Shown piece after piece: positions 34,570-42,783 of a stretch of 64,000 bases of DNA. Each line of letters begins with the position of its first letter. Positions within the stretch are counted from its first letter, which is position 1. Position numbers and translations under genes: made by a program. Below the pieces are notes generated by a model, which was given only the letters and a program-made list of their open reading frames with translations, ran no database searches and was not told the DNA's origin. This DNA comes from an uncultured Desulfosporosinus sp. (GTDB lineage Bacteria; Bacillota; Desulfitobacteriia; Desulfitobacteriales; Desulfitobacteriaceae), in the NCBI GenBank assembly GCA_927405585.1, contig CAKMJS010000029.1, forward strand, positions 1 to 64,000, written 5' to 3'.

Positions 34570-34959
34570 TTACAATTCCAGCTTGCGACTTTGAGATTTA
34601 GCAAGAAAATGCTCAATATCGATAATAAAACGTTCATGCTTTCCTTCACCAATCTGGCCCGCTTCGTCACATACCTCTACTTGAAAAACTAAACGTCGTC
34701 GATCTATTTCTATGAGTTCGGCAGTTGCCGAGACTTTTGTACCTAATGGGCTTGCAGAAGTGTGGACAATGCTAAGCGAGGTGCCAACACTCGATTGCCC
34801 TTCCGGTAAGTTAAGTGAATTTACAGCAGCTTGCTCCATGAGTGCCACCATTGCTGGAGTTGCGAAGACCTCTAATTGTCCACTGCCCATAGCCTTGGCT
34901 GTATTTAAAGAAGTTACAGTAGTATGTGCTTGACCCCTTATTCCAAGTTGCAAATTCAA
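34570..34959 (-). CDS. Thioesterase of the fluoroacetyl-CoA-thioesterase (FlK-like) group
   Basis: A hot-dog-fold protein of 129 residues: LGIRGQAHTTVTSLNTAKAMGSGQLEVFATPAMVALMEQAA, then SSVGTSLSIVHTSASPLGTKVSATAELIEIDRRRLVFQVEVCDEAGQIGEG in part. This is the layout of small thioesterases near FlK; the substrate is unknown, and specificity for fluoroacetyl-CoA is not implied. TTG 34959 with aaggatg upstream is a better start than the TTG/ATG-type start at 35004, because family members begin just before the LGIRG strand. Co-translated with yigZ. Confidence 0.8.
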   Translation of the reverse strand: MNLQLGIRGQAHTTVTSLNTAKAMGSGQLEVFATPAMVALMEQAAVNSLNLPEGQSSVGTSLSIVHTSASPLGTKVSATAELIEIDRRRLVFQVEVCDEAGQIGEGKHERFIIDIEHFLAKSQSRKLEL

Positions 34960-35007
34960 AATGAACACATCCTTATACTTATAGTTCACAATCAATTTTA
35001 ACACAAA

Positions 35008-35046
35008 ATACAGTAGCGTTGTTAAATTATCACAACGCTACTGTAT
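35008..35046. terminator. 15-bp perfect hairpin
   Basis: atacagtagcgttgt / acaacgctactgtat with a 9-nt loop, lying between the frameshifted small gene (ends 35075, minus) and the thioesterase gene. T-rich sequence follows in the minus direction, so it probably ends the CBS-protein transcript. Confidence 0.7.
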
Positions 35047-35074
35047 ATTCTGTTCAATTGTATTTGTAGTATTA

Positions 35075-35199
35075 TTACATCCTGGCAATCCAATAACCAA
35101 TATATCCGACAACAATAATACCTACTACATGCGGACCCACCACCCTTTTCGAAATGCGCCCCAAGTTCCTAAGTCGATACGATCACGTAATTCGCCCAT
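35075..35199 (-). pseudogene. Small membrane protein (about 41 residues) with an apparent 1-nt deletion
   Basis: ATG 35197-35199 has aaagggg upstream and reads MGELRDRIDLG. One frame gives a stop after 24 codons (35125). Shifting frame near 35165-35170 restores LGRISKRVVGPHVVGIIVV and GYIGYWIARM, a membrane helix ending at TAA 35075. The total of 125 nt is one short of 42 codons. The joined protein is a plausible small membrane peptide downstream of the CBS gene. It is either a frameshifted gene, a sequence error or an unusual recoding; no classical slippery site is present. Confidence 0.55.
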
Positions 35200-35222
35200 T
35201 TTTTACCCCTTTCATTTTTGGA

Positions 35223-35645
35223 CTAATGGTGAGCACCTCGTGATATATCGCTAAGTGCATCTCCTGCTTCATTAATATGAATCTTTTCAATGGCCAGATC
35301 ACCTATAGCTACAATCCCTACTAATCCGCCCTTTTCTAAGACAGGCAACCGTCTAATCTGATACTTCGACATCAAATTTGCGGCTTCATGCACATCTTGA
35401 TCAGCGGTGACTGAAATAATATCTGTACTCATGATATCCTTGCAAGATACGTTATTAGTATTTTTCCCAGCTGCTACGACATTCAAAACGATATCCCGAT
35501 CTGTAATAATGCCAACTAAGTTATTATCTTGACATATGGGAATAGAACCTACGTCATCTTTCTTCATCAATTGTGCAACTTCAACCACCTTGGTATCTGG
35601 GGTAACCCAATCAACTGACCTTGTCATTACGTCTCGAACCTTCAT
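35223..35645 (-). CDS. Protein with two CBS domains
   Basis: A 140-residue stand-alone CBS pair: KVRDVMTRSVDWVTPDTKVVEVAQLMKKDDVGSIPIC with NNLVGIITDRDIVLNVVAAG, then KDIMSTDIISVTADQDVHEAANLMSKYQIRRLPVLE with GGLVGIVAIGDLA. CBS pairs bind adenosine nucleotides and act as energy or redox sensors. The ATG has aggagggg upstream. It is probably co-transcribed with the small frameshifted gene that follows. Confidence 0.92.
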   Translation of the reverse strand: MKVRDVMTRSVDWVTPDTKVVEVAQLMKKDDVGSIPICQDNNLVGIITDRDIVLNVVAAGKNTNNVSCKDIMSTDIISVTADQDVHEAANLMSKYQIRRLPVLEKGGLVGIVAIGDLAIEKIHINEAGDALSDISRGAHH

Positions 35646-35750
35646 ACTTCAAGCCCCTCCTATTGATTATTTTCCATTGATAGTATAAGCATCTTTACGA
35701 AAAAGCATACAAGTTTGCTGAATACCTCCTGTAATCTGTACTTAATTACA

Positions 35751-35795
35751 AAAAGCCCTCCGATAGCATCATTCCAATGCAATCGAAAGGCTTTT
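35751..35795 (-). terminator. Probable terminator after menG
   Basis: aaaagcc pairs with ggctttt, with further cgat/atcg and gcat/atgc pairs inside. It is located 20 bp beyond the menG stop on the minus strand, with TTTTTG following. Confidence 0.7.
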
Positions 35796-35815
35796 CATAT
35801 GTTCTTACTTGTTAC

Positions 35816-36541
35816 CTATTTTACAGGTTTTGTACCTGTTACAATGGCAACAACACCACCTGCTAAATTTTCATAATGTGAGTCAATTAGACCACACTCT
35901 GTAAAAATACGAACCAGCTCGGCCTGAGCCGGGAATTCACGGGCAGAGTCATGTAAATATTGATAAGCACAGGCTTTTTTTGCCCATATTTTGCCCATCA
36001 AAGGAACGAGTTTTTCGAAATATAGCCAATAAGCCTGTTTAAACAATGGAGTAGATGGTTTAGCCATATCTAGCGATACTACTTTGCCTCCAGGTTTAAC
36101 CGTGCGGACCATCTCCCGTATTCCCTGTTGCAAATCCGGTAAATTACGTAAACCCCAGCCAACTGTAACTCCATCGAACGATTGATCTGGAAAAGGCAGA
36201 TCCATTGCATTTCCTTGGATAAATCGAATATTTCCTGGATTTGAGGACTGAATCAAGCTATATTTAGCGACTTCTAACATATTTTGCGAAAAGTCTAAGC
36301 CGGTAACGTTGCCTTCTGAGCCAACAACGTTCCCCAATTCCATTGAGAGTTGACCTGTCCCGCAGCATACGTCAAGAATATGCATACCAGGCTTTGCACC
36401 GACTCGTTTTACTGCAATACGTCGCCATCTCTTATCCAGCCCTAAACTCATTAAACTATTCATTAAATCATAATGTTTAGCAATAGAATTAAAAGTCTCT
36501 TTAACATAAGTTGCTTTATCTTTACCCGAAAAGTCCATCAT
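35816..36541 (-). CDS. menG: Demethylmenaquinone methyltransferase
   Basis: Methylates demethylmenaquinone, the last step of menaquinone synthesis, using S-adenosylmethionine. The 241-residue protein carries the UbiE/MenG signatures: YDLMNSLMSLGLDKRWRR, ILDVCCGTGQLSMEL (SAM motif I), GVTVGWGLRNLPDLQQGIREMVRTVKPGG and the C-terminal NLAGGVVAIVTGTKP. It completes the pathway begun by MqnA and MqnE elsewhere in the window. The start has gggag upstream of a double ATG. Confidence 0.93.
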   Translation of the reverse strand: MMDFSGKDKATYVKETFNSIAKHYDLMNSLMSLGLDKRWRRIAVKRVGAKPGMHILDVCCGTGQLSMELGNVVGSEGNVTGLDFSQNMLEVAKYSLIQSSNPGNIRFIQGNAMDLPFPDQSFDGVTVGWGLRNLPDLQQGIREMVRTVKPGGKVVSLDMAKPSTPLFKQAYWLYFEKLVPLMGKIWAKKACAYQYLHDSAREFPAQAELVRIFTECGLIDSHYENLAGGVVAIVTGTKPVK

Positions 36542-36627
36542 TTTTCTCCCTACCTCTATTGATTATTGATTTATTCTTAGTATTGGACATTCTTTTAAAT
36601 ATTACGCCAACATTGATCTCTTGTCTA

Positions 36628-36677
36628 CTATAAGGAAAGGAAGGGATTACTTAAGCAATCCCTTCCTTTCCTTATAG
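36628..36677. terminator. 21-bp perfect inverted repeat
   Basis: ctataaggaaaggaagggatt pairs perfectly with its inverse across an 8-nt loop, 14 bp after the TetR stop on the minus strand. No T-run follows on either side, so termination may be rho-assisted or the hairpin may protect mRNA ends. Confidence 0.6.
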
Positions 36678-36690
36678 TCAATGCAGTTTC

Positions 36691-37278
36691 TTAATTTTTA
36701 GCTCTAAAAGCTCCACGGATCAAGTCAATAAGCACATCTTCTACCTCAACTAAAGAACGTGGTTTCTTCGAAATTACCCAATCGCTGATGACAGCATCTA
36801 AGGTCCCGAAGAAAAGCTGCCGTCCTACCTTAAGATCACGTATAACTATTTCTTCCTTTTCCATCCCTTCAGCCAGAACTTGTTCAATCAGCTGAAAATA
36901 TTCTCGGAGTGGTCCAGAAATGGCTTCTCTAATTTGAGGATCGGATTGTCTTAGCTCAATCTGCGTGACGATGGCGAGTGAACGATTTTCCTCCATATAT
37001 CTTAAGTGAGTCCGTACAATACTCGCTAGTCGCTGCTGCGTCGTTCGACACTGAACAATTTCGTGTCGGATCTCTTGAGTAAACTGCCCCATTCGCTCCG
37101 CAAAAAGGCTAACCAGAATATCTTGCTTGTTCTTAAAATAAAGATAGATAGTACCATCAGCAACACCAGCTAATTTGGCAATTTTGGATACTTGGCAAGA
37201 AAAATATCCATATTCTGCAAAAGCCTCCGTGGCCGCATCTAAAATTGCTTTATATTTTTCTTCACGGGGCTTACTCAT
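36691..37278 (-). CDS. TetR-family transcriptional regulator
   Basis: A 195-residue repressor with the TetR N-terminal helix-turn-helix: EEKYKAILDAATEAFAEYGYFSCQVSKIAKLAGVADGTIYLYFKNKQDILVSLF (in part). The C-terminal ligand domain, with ITQIELRQSDPQIREAISGPLREYF and LIRGAFRAKN, resembles FadR-like (fatty-acyl-CoA responsive, YsiA-type) regulators of Firmicutes. Control of fatty-acid use is therefore possible, but no target gene adjoins. The neighbours are feoC upstream and menG downstream, all on the minus strand. Confidence 0.88.
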   Translation of the reverse strand: MSKPREEKYKAILDAATEAFAEYGYFSCQVSKIAKLAGVADGTIYLYFKNKQDILVSLFAERMGQFTQEIRHEIVQCRTTQQRLASIVRTHLRYMEENRSLAIVTQIELRQSDPQIREAISGPLREYFQLIEQVLAEGMEKEEIVIRDLKVGRQLFFGTLDAVISDWVISKKPRSLVEVEDVLIDLIRGAFRAKN

Positions 37279-37361
37279 TAAAAACTCAAGCTCCCTTCTA
37301 TACCAACAAAATGTAATTAATATTTTCTTATCATATCATAAAAATGAAATTTTCAAAATAC

Positions 37362-37646
37362 TTACTGTAGTACCGAATCCACGATTGTCTGGCCTCTCTC
37401 AGTGAGCACCCAAACCGGCAAAGATTCTGAAGTTGCAAACCCACACCCTTCACAATGATCGCTTCCACAGCTTGAATTACTACATGATTGCCCGAATATA
37501 TCTCGATGAATATATCCCATATGATTGAGTAGCTCCATAGCGCTTTCAAGTTCCTTATTTGTACACCCTACTGCATTTGCTAACTGTGTCATTGATAACG
37601 CTTCCTTGAGTGCTAGTATTTCTAAAATACTGGTTAACGTAACCAT
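37362..37646 (-). CDS. feoC: FeoC-like winged-helix regulator with Cys cluster
   Basis: A 94-residue protein starting with a winged helix (ILEILALKEALSMTQLANAVGCTNKELESAMELLNHMGYIHR in part) and an inserted Cys-rich wing (Cys 55, 60, 65, 68: CSNSSCGSDHCEGCG). FeoC proteins bind an Fe-S cluster or regulate FeoB stability. It is the third gene of the feo operon, starting 89 bp after feoB. The C-terminus (LPVWVLTERGQTIVDSVL) is part of the winged-helix domain. Confidence 0.8.
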   Translation of the reverse strand: MVTLTSILEILALKEALSMTQLANAVGCTNKELESAMELLNHMGYIHRDIFGQSCSNSSCGSDHCEGCGFATSESLPVWVLTERGQTIVDSVLQ

Positions 37647-37735
37647 TCACCCCCCACAGGGTTAATTATTTCCAAGAGTCCTACTTTTATAAGTGTAGTC
37701 TCATGCTCCTTATGGTTAGCCTTAGTAAAGTTCAC

Positions 37736-39817
37736 TTATTGGAAACCTAATACCTGTCCTCCATGAAATACAATCCACCCCATGATGAAACTGAGAATCA
37801 GGTTATAAGCGACTCCAAAACTGGTCCAACCTAGGCTTCCTGATTCTTTATACGTGGTTACAACCGTGGCCAGACAAGGAATATACAGCATATAAACTAC
37901 TAAGAAAGTATACGCATTCAGAGGAGTCATTGCCCCCGTCATAGCTTGGGCAATGGACTGCGAGGCATCTGCTGCGACACCATACAAAATACCTAGGGTT
38001 GACAAGGTCGTTTCTTTAGCAGCAAATCCAAAAACAATGGCGACCATAATCCGCCAATCAAAGCCTAACGGCTCTCCGATAAAGGTTAACCATCCTCCCA
38101 TTTCTCCTGCCCACGTTGCTTCCATGGAAACCCCTTCGGGATATGAGCTTAGTACCCAAACCACGATCGAAGCCACTAAAATAAACGTCCAGGCTCTTTT
38201 GAGAAAGGAAAATGTTTTCTGCCAAGTAGGTAATAGAATATTACGTAATGTGGGAATATGATACAAAGGTAATTCCATGACAAAAGCTGAGCGTTCCGTT
38301 TGCTTGACCACTCTTCTCAAGAATAATGCCGAGAACATCACTAGAAGCATACTTAACATCAAAAGGCTAAGCATCACAACAGATCCACGAGAACCGGGAA
38401 AGAAGGCTGCTACGACTGCACTCATGACTCCTAACCTTGGAACACAGGGAATTAAAGGACTAATAAGCATGGTTATCAAACGGTCTTTAGGATCTTCTAG
38501 GGTTCTTGTGGCCATAATCCCAGGAACGTTACACCCGAACCCAGAAACCAAGGAGAAAAAGGATTTCCCATGCAACCCCATAAGTTGCATAAAACGATCA
38601 CCTAAAAATGCTGCGCGCGCTAAATAGCCGCTGTCTTGCATAAAGGAAAAAAAGGCAAAAAAAATAGCAATTTGGGGTACAAAAGCTAATACGGCACCTA
38701 CCCCTGCAAATATTCCGTCTCGCACTAAGCTTTGAACAAAGTCCGGAACATGAGCCCATTGTAGTAAGTTAACGATCCCCTCGGCTGTCCAAGCCATACC
38801 TTGGGAAATTGCTCCACCCAAAGGAGCACTAGCAACAAAAGAACCCCAAAAAACAAGGGCTAGTACTGCAAACATAATTGGATAACCCCAAATTGGAGAT
38901 AGAGCCCAAACATCGATCAAATCAGTCCAGGTCGGTTTAGTTGGAGTTAGATCTGTTCTGAACTTTGGAAGTAACTGAGAAATGTACTGATATTTTGCGT
39001 CTGCAAAGGCCATCTCAAAATGGTCCTTGCTCCATCCTTCTTCTTCATATTTCTGAAGTAACTCCTCGCCAGGAAGAGCAGTCGTTTTTTGAAGTTCGAA
39101 GCTGATGTCATCTCCAATATCACAGCAAGAATCATTACTTAGCTTTTGCTTTGATACGCTAACCTTCCACTCTTGCCCGATTTCCGGATCTCTTTCAAGA
39201 CGTTTAAGGGCTAACCATCGTAGTGGATACCTCGTTGCCCATGTGTTATTGACTAAAAGTCCTTCCATCGCCTGAACTCGTTGTTCAAGTTCTTCGGGAT
39301 AAGGAACTTTACCCGGTAAAGGATCTGTTGTCAGTGTTCCCATCCGAATGGCTTCGGTTAAGAATTCCTCGATTCCTTTTCCTTTAGCAGCAACAATCTC
39401 AACCACTGGAACATTCAACGCCTTGGCTAACTCGACAGTATTTATTGAGATTCCCGAGGACTGTGCTAAGTCCATCATATTTAACCCTATCACTACGCGT
39501 GACGCAAGTTCCAGGAGCTGTAGTACGAGATAGAGATTTCTCTCAATATTTGAAGCATCAACCATCGCCATAACGACATCAGGTTTTTCTCGCAGAATAT
39601 ATTCTCGTGTGATAATTTCTTCTTGGGAGTAGGCTGTCAAACTGTAAGTTCCCGGAAGATCAATAATTTCTATTGATTGATTAGCCCTTTGAATTATTCC
39701 CGATTTTCGTTCAACGGTTTTTCCAGCCCAGTTTCCAACTTGTTGGTTTGAGCCAGTTAAGGCATTGAAAACTGTACTCTTTCCTACATTTGGATTACCC
39801 ACAAGCGCTATTTTCAT
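37736..39817 (-). CDS. feoB: Ferrous iron transporter FeoB
   Basis: A 693-residue GTP-dependent Fe2+ importer. The N-terminal G domain has G1 GNPNVGKST (7-15), G3 DLPGTYSL and G4 NMMD, then a helical GDI domain, then the membrane core with two Gate regions (ISPLIPCVPRLGVMSAVVAAFFPGSRGSV; MLYIPCLATVVTTYKESG) containing the conserved cysteines. FSLVSGFGCNVPGIMATR is typical. It follows feoA by 88 bp and precedes feoC in a likely Fur-controlled operon. Confidence 0.96.
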   Translation of the reverse strand: MKIALVGNPNVGKSTVFNALTGSNQQVGNWAGKTVERKSGIIQRANQSIEIIDLPGTYSLTAYSQEEIITREYILREKPDVVMAMVDASNIERNLYLVLQLLELASRVVIGLNMMDLAQSSGISINTVELAKALNVPVVEIVAAKGKGIEEFLTEAIRMGTLTTDPLPGKVPYPEELEQRVQAMEGLLVNNTWATRYPLRWLALKRLERDPEIGQEWKVSVSKQKLSNDSCCDIGDDISFELQKTTALPGEELLQKYEEEGWSKDHFEMAFADAKYQYISQLLPKFRTDLTPTKPTWTDLIDVWALSPIWGYPIMFAVLALVFWGSFVASAPLGGAISQGMAWTAEGIVNLLQWAHVPDFVQSLVRDGIFAGVGAVLAFVPQIAIFFAFFSFMQDSGYLARAAFLGDRFMQLMGLHGKSFFSLVSGFGCNVPGIMATRTLEDPKDRLITMLISPLIPCVPRLGVMSAVVAAFFPGSRGSVVMLSLLMLSMLLVMFSALFLRRVVKQTERSAFVMELPLYHIPTLRNILLPTWQKTFSFLKRAWTFILVASIVVWVLSSYPEGVSMEATWAGEMGGWLTFIGEPLGFDWRIMVAIVFGFAAKETTLSTLGILYGVAADASQSIAQAMTGAMTPLNAYTFLVVYMLYIPCLATVVTTYKESGSLGWTSFGVAYNLILSFIMGWIVFHGGQVLGFQ

Positions 39818-39905
39818 TAACTTAGTCGCCTTCCTCTTTAGAGCTTGTTCCGCATATCTTGTAGTACAATACCCTTGTATTACGTATTTCTGTAAAATTG
39901 AGAAT

Positions 39906-40211
39906 CTATCGACTAGCTAACGGGTGTTCAAGGTGTTGTCCTTTGTCTATAGGGCATAGTTTTTCCTGGTTTTCCTGGTGTGGTTGCTTAACAACAATTT
40001 TAGCACATTCACCACATCGCATAGCTAAATAATAACCTTTTAGTTTTACCTGAAGAGGCCCTCCAAAGGGTGCACGACGAACAACTTCTAACTCAACACC
40101 AGGAACGATACCCATATCCATCATACGTCGGCGTATTGCCCCGCCACCCTTAATACACTCAACACATGCGCGTTCCCCCGATTTTAAATCCCCTAAAAAG
40201 CGTTCCATCAC
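39906..40211 (-). CDS. feoA: Ferrous iron transport protein A
   Basis: A 101-residue protein with the SH3-like FeoA domain: FLGDLKSGERACVECIKGGGAIRRRMMDMGIVPGVELEVVRRAPFGGPLQVKLKGYYLAMRCGECAKIVV (in part). A short tail with Cys (KLCPIDKGQ) is added. FeoA binds FeoB and is needed for iron uptake. It is first in the feo operon, with Fur-like boxes directly upstream. The ATG has ggaggga 4-6 bp upstream. Confidence 0.92.
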   Translation of the reverse strand: MMERFLGDLKSGERACVECIKGGGAIRRRMMDMGIVPGVELEVVRRAPFGGPLQVKLKGYYLAMRCGECAKIVVKQPHQENQEKLCPIDKGQHLEHPLASR

Positions 40212-40230
40212 TCATCCCTCCTTGTAAAAA

Positions 40231-40282
40231 TGATAACCATTCTCAGTATAAATCTCTAAAAAGTTAATGAGAATTTATCTCA
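40231..40282 (-). promoter_or_regulatory. Two Fur-box-like sites ahead of feoA
   Basis: TGATAACCATTCTCA (40231-40245) matches the 7-1-7 Fur pattern TGATAATnATTATCA at 12 of 14 positions. A second, palindromic site TGAGAATTTATCTCA lies at 40268-40282. Both sit in the feoA promoter, so repression by Fur with iron is likely. fur itself is not in the window. Confidence 0.6.
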
Positions 40283-40362
40283 TTTTTTATAGAATACTCT
40301 GCTTTTCAAACCCTGTCAATAGATAAAAAACACTACAGGTTTTCATCGATAAGATTATTATA

Positions 40363-41040
40363 TTACAAAAAAACATCAGGAGATTTTCTTTTTAGTATCT
40401 TTTCTTTCAATAATATTAGATCCTCATCGATGAACCGATGTTTGACGCTGTTTACATCAAATTTCAATACTTTAAAAGTGAATTGAATAATATAGCCTAA
40501 CGCAATGGCCATAATTAAGGTTCCAATTCCAACAAAACCTCCTAATAGATATCCAACAATTAATGCGCTTAATTCAATAGAATTCCTTATAAATCTGACC
40601 GATTGATGGGTCATTTTAGTTAAGGCGATCATTAAACCATCTCTTGGACCAGAACCTAATGCAGCGCCAATATAAAAATAACTTGCGACTCCAATTACAA
40701 CCATCCCCAGTAGCATCATTATAATGTTAGGTATAATGCCTTCATAGATAGGAATCAACTGATTAAGCATAAGAAAATCCATAAATAGTCCAATAAACAA
40801 CATATTGCACAGAGTTCCCCAACCTAATCGTTCACCTAATACCGCGTCTAAGATCACTAGAATTATCCCTACAGCGATACTTGCTTGACCCATGGTAATA
40901 CCGGTAAGTAAAGAAATTCCCTGATGAAAAACATCCCACGGTGAAAGACCCAAGTTAGCGTGAATCGTCAACACAATCCCGACAGCATATAGGCAGAGAC
41001 CGATAAATAGCCTTATTATTCGTTGCACCATGTGTTCCAA
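40363..41040 (-). CDS. YczE/YyaS/YitT-like membrane protein
   Basis: A 225-residue protein with five or six membrane helices: IIRLFIGLCLYAVGIVLTIHANLGLSPWDVFHQGIS at the start, then IGIILVILDAVLG, MLFIGLFMDFLML, IIMMLLGMVVIGVASYFYIGAALGSGPRDGLMIALTKMT and a last pair. The two DGL/PWDVFHQG motifs are those of the YczE family. In Bacillus, YczE is needed for surfactin-type antibiotic production; its mechanism is unknown. It stands between the feo operon and a GNAT gene. Confidence 0.85.
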   Translation of the reverse strand: MEHMVQRIIRLFIGLCLYAVGIVLTIHANLGLSPWDVFHQGISLLTGITMGQASIAVGIILVILDAVLGERLGWGTLCNMLFIGLFMDFLMLNQLIPIYEGIIPNIIMMLLGMVVIGVASYFYIGAALGSGPRDGLMIALTKMTHQSVRFIRNSIELSALIVGYLLGGFVGIGTLIMAIALGYIIQFTFKVLKFDVNSVKHRFIDEDLILLKEKILKRKSPDVFL

Positions 41041-41073
41041 GACTTGTCACCATTACCTTCTACAAAATCATCG

Positions 41074-41559
41074 TTAACTGAACCATTGATACATAACAAA
41101 AGCATCGACGTATCCTTTTCCACGCTGGTTAAAAGCGTTAGGAAGTGTACCGACTATGCTAAAACCACATTTCTTCCATAACTCAATGGCGACTTGATTA
41201 GTACTTACGACAAAATTATATTGCATCGCCTTAAATCCATGCGTTCTTGCAATTATTAAAGAATGCTCACACATCAATCTACCTATACCTTTCCGCCGAG
41301 CTTTAGGGGCAGTCACATAACCAACATTGCAAACGTGTGCGCCTAAACAAGGTTGATTTGGTTTTATAAAATAGGTACCCACTATATGTTCGTATTCAAG
41401 GGCCACATAGGTTGCTAGCGGCATTTCCATCCATAGATGATACGCTTCCTCTCTGGTGGTATCCGGTGAGAAAGTATAAGTATCTCCTAGTTTAAATGTC
41501 TCGTGTAAAATCGCCCAGATTTGATCAAAGTCTGAAGCCGTAGCTTGTCTAATTTCCAT
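41074..41559 (-). CDS. GNAT-family N-acetyltransferase
   Basis: A 161-residue acetyltransferase: MEIRQATASDFDQIWAILHE opening, acetyl-CoA loop VTAPKARRKGIGRLMCEHSL (about residues 88-107), and a C-terminal VSTNQVAIELWKKCGFSIVGTLPNAF. This resembles the GNAT group annotated as phosphinothricin- or L-amino-acid-acetylating; the substrate is unknown. The ATG has aggagga 6 bp upstream; ridA follows... on the same strand upstream by 33 bp, suggesting co-transcription. Confidence 0.85.
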   Translation of the reverse strand: MEIRQATASDFDQIWAILHETFKLGDTYTFSPDTTREEAYHLWMEMPLATYVALEYEHIVGTYFIKPNQPCLGAHVCNVGYVTAPKARRKGIGRLMCEHSLIIARTHGFKAMQYNFVVSTNQVAIELWKKCGFSIVGTLPNAFNQRGKGYVDAFVMYQWFS

Positions 41560-41592
41560 TACTTATCCTCCTAGACCAATTGGATGCTTCAA

Positions 41593-41976
41593 TTATCGCT
41601 TTTTTTGGGCTATCATTTCAATTTCTACTTGAGCCCCTAAGGGTAGGGAGGCTACGCCTATCGTCGTACGCGCAGGATAGGGAGCAGAAAATTGGTTTGC
41701 ATATACCGTATTCATGGCCGTGAAATTACCCATGTCAGTCAAAAAGACGTTCACCTTAATCACATCATCGGACGTCAAACCTGTTACAGATAAAACTTTA
41801 AATAAATTTTTAAAGCACTGTTCAGTTTGAGCAACAATATCCCCTAGAACAAGCTTTCCCGTTTCTGAATCTATAGGAGTTTGACCGGAAAAGTAGATTT
41901 GATCACCTGACTCGACGGCGTGTGAATATGGACCAACTGCTACTGCTCCTTCGGCACTATAAGCACTTCTTGACAT
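41593..41976 (-). CDS. ridA: RidA-family enamine/imine deaminase
   Basis: A 127-residue YjgF/YER057c/UK114 protein: AVAVGPYSHAVESGDQIYFSGQTPID, then FKNLFKVLSVTGLTSDDVIKVNVFLTDMGNFTAMNTVYANQF and the signature PARTTIGVASLPLGAQVEIEMIA. The arginine in PARTT is the catalytic residue that hydrolyses reactive 2-aminoacrylate and similar enamines. Normal length; gagg site 6-8 bp upstream of the ATG. Confidence 0.92.
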   Translation of the reverse strand: MSRSAYSAEGAVAVGPYSHAVESGDQIYFSGQTPIDSETGKLVLGDIVAQTEQCFKNLFKVLSVTGLTSDDVIKVNVFLTDMGNFTAMNTVYANQFSAPYPARTTIGVASLPLGAQVEIEMIAQKKR

Positions 41977-42042
41977 TTAATACCCTCCTCCATTCATTCG
42001 TAATGACTCCCATTTTTTTGTGAGTCAGAGTAGTAGTACTAC

Positions 42043-42609
42043 TTAGCTAGACGAAGAACACTTTTCTAATTTATATATTACCATATCGATACACTTTCCC
42101 TCGAAAGAAATATTTTCTTGATAAGTCGCTTGTTTAACAAAATTAGTTCTAGTTAAAAGTTTTATAGATTTTAAATTGTGAACATCGAGAATTGCTTCTA
42201 TTGAATGGAGTTTCATAGTTTTAAAACCATAGCCTATAACCGTTGTGACTGCTTCTTGCATAATTCCTTTTCCTTGATAGATAGGCATCAACTCATACCC
42301 TATTTCAGCTTTAGAATGGTCTTCTGAAATATTCCATAAACAGACCGTTCCTAACAATTTGTTATTGTTTTTTTCATTAATTCCCCATAGAATCCATTCA
42401 TTCTTAACAATCCCATCCTTAATTTTCTGAAGAAAATGTCGAGATTCATCGAAAGTTTTAGGCTTAGAATTAAGATATTTTAAAATTTGAGAGTCAGATT
42501 TAAGAATGTGAAATTCATGTTCATCCTCACTATTGATTTGTCGTAATGTTAAGTGTTCAGTGGCTAAACTGGGAAAAGGGTTAAAATTGAAGTTGACTAT
42601 TGCACTCAT
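42043..42609 (-). CDS. RimJ/RimL-type N-acetyltransferase
   Basis: A 188-residue GNAT of the ribosomal-protein acetyltransferase group: LATEHLTLRQINSEDEHEFHILKSD, LGTVCLWNISEDHSKAEIGYELMPIYQGKGIMQEAVTTVIGYGF and the C-terminal HSIEAILDVHNLKSIKLLTRTNFVKQ. The real target may be a protein N-terminus or an antibiotic. ATG 42609 is preferred over TTG 42615, with ggaaggtg 7 bp upstream. The low-complexity C-terminus (KLEKCSSSS) is unusual. Confidence 0.85.
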   Translation of the reverse strand: MSAIVNFNFNPFPSLATEHLTLRQINSEDEHEFHILKSDSQILKYLNSKPKTFDESRHFLQKIKDGIVKNEWILWGINEKNNNKLLGTVCLWNISEDHSKAEIGYELMPIYQGKGIMQEAVTTVIGYGFKTMKLHSIEAILDVHNLKSIKLLTRTNFVKQATYQENISFEGKCIDMVIYKLEKCSSSS

Positions 42610-42739
42610 GTTCAAACACCTTCCCTATCAAGAAGCATATGTGGTCCACTTAGTTAACTCATTCAATTAATTAATTATAGATCGAGGTTTCTATGGAGGA
42701 GCCGCACCATTAGACTCACTCAACTACTGAAATCCATAA

Positions 42740-42774
42740 AAAAGGCCAGGGGGTTATCCCCTGACCTTTTGTTA
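42740..42774 (-). terminator. Terminator after the zinc-ribbon gene
   Basis: aaaaggccagggg pairs with cccctgacctttt (one mismatch) around a short loop, 10 bp beyond the stop at 42784. On the minus strand TTTT follows within and after the stem. Confidence 0.7.
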
Positions 42775-42783
42775 ATTTTTATT

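Noticed and set aside
35130-35170. Programmed -1 frameshift
   Set aside because: No X-XXY-YYZ slippery heptamer fits the required shift.
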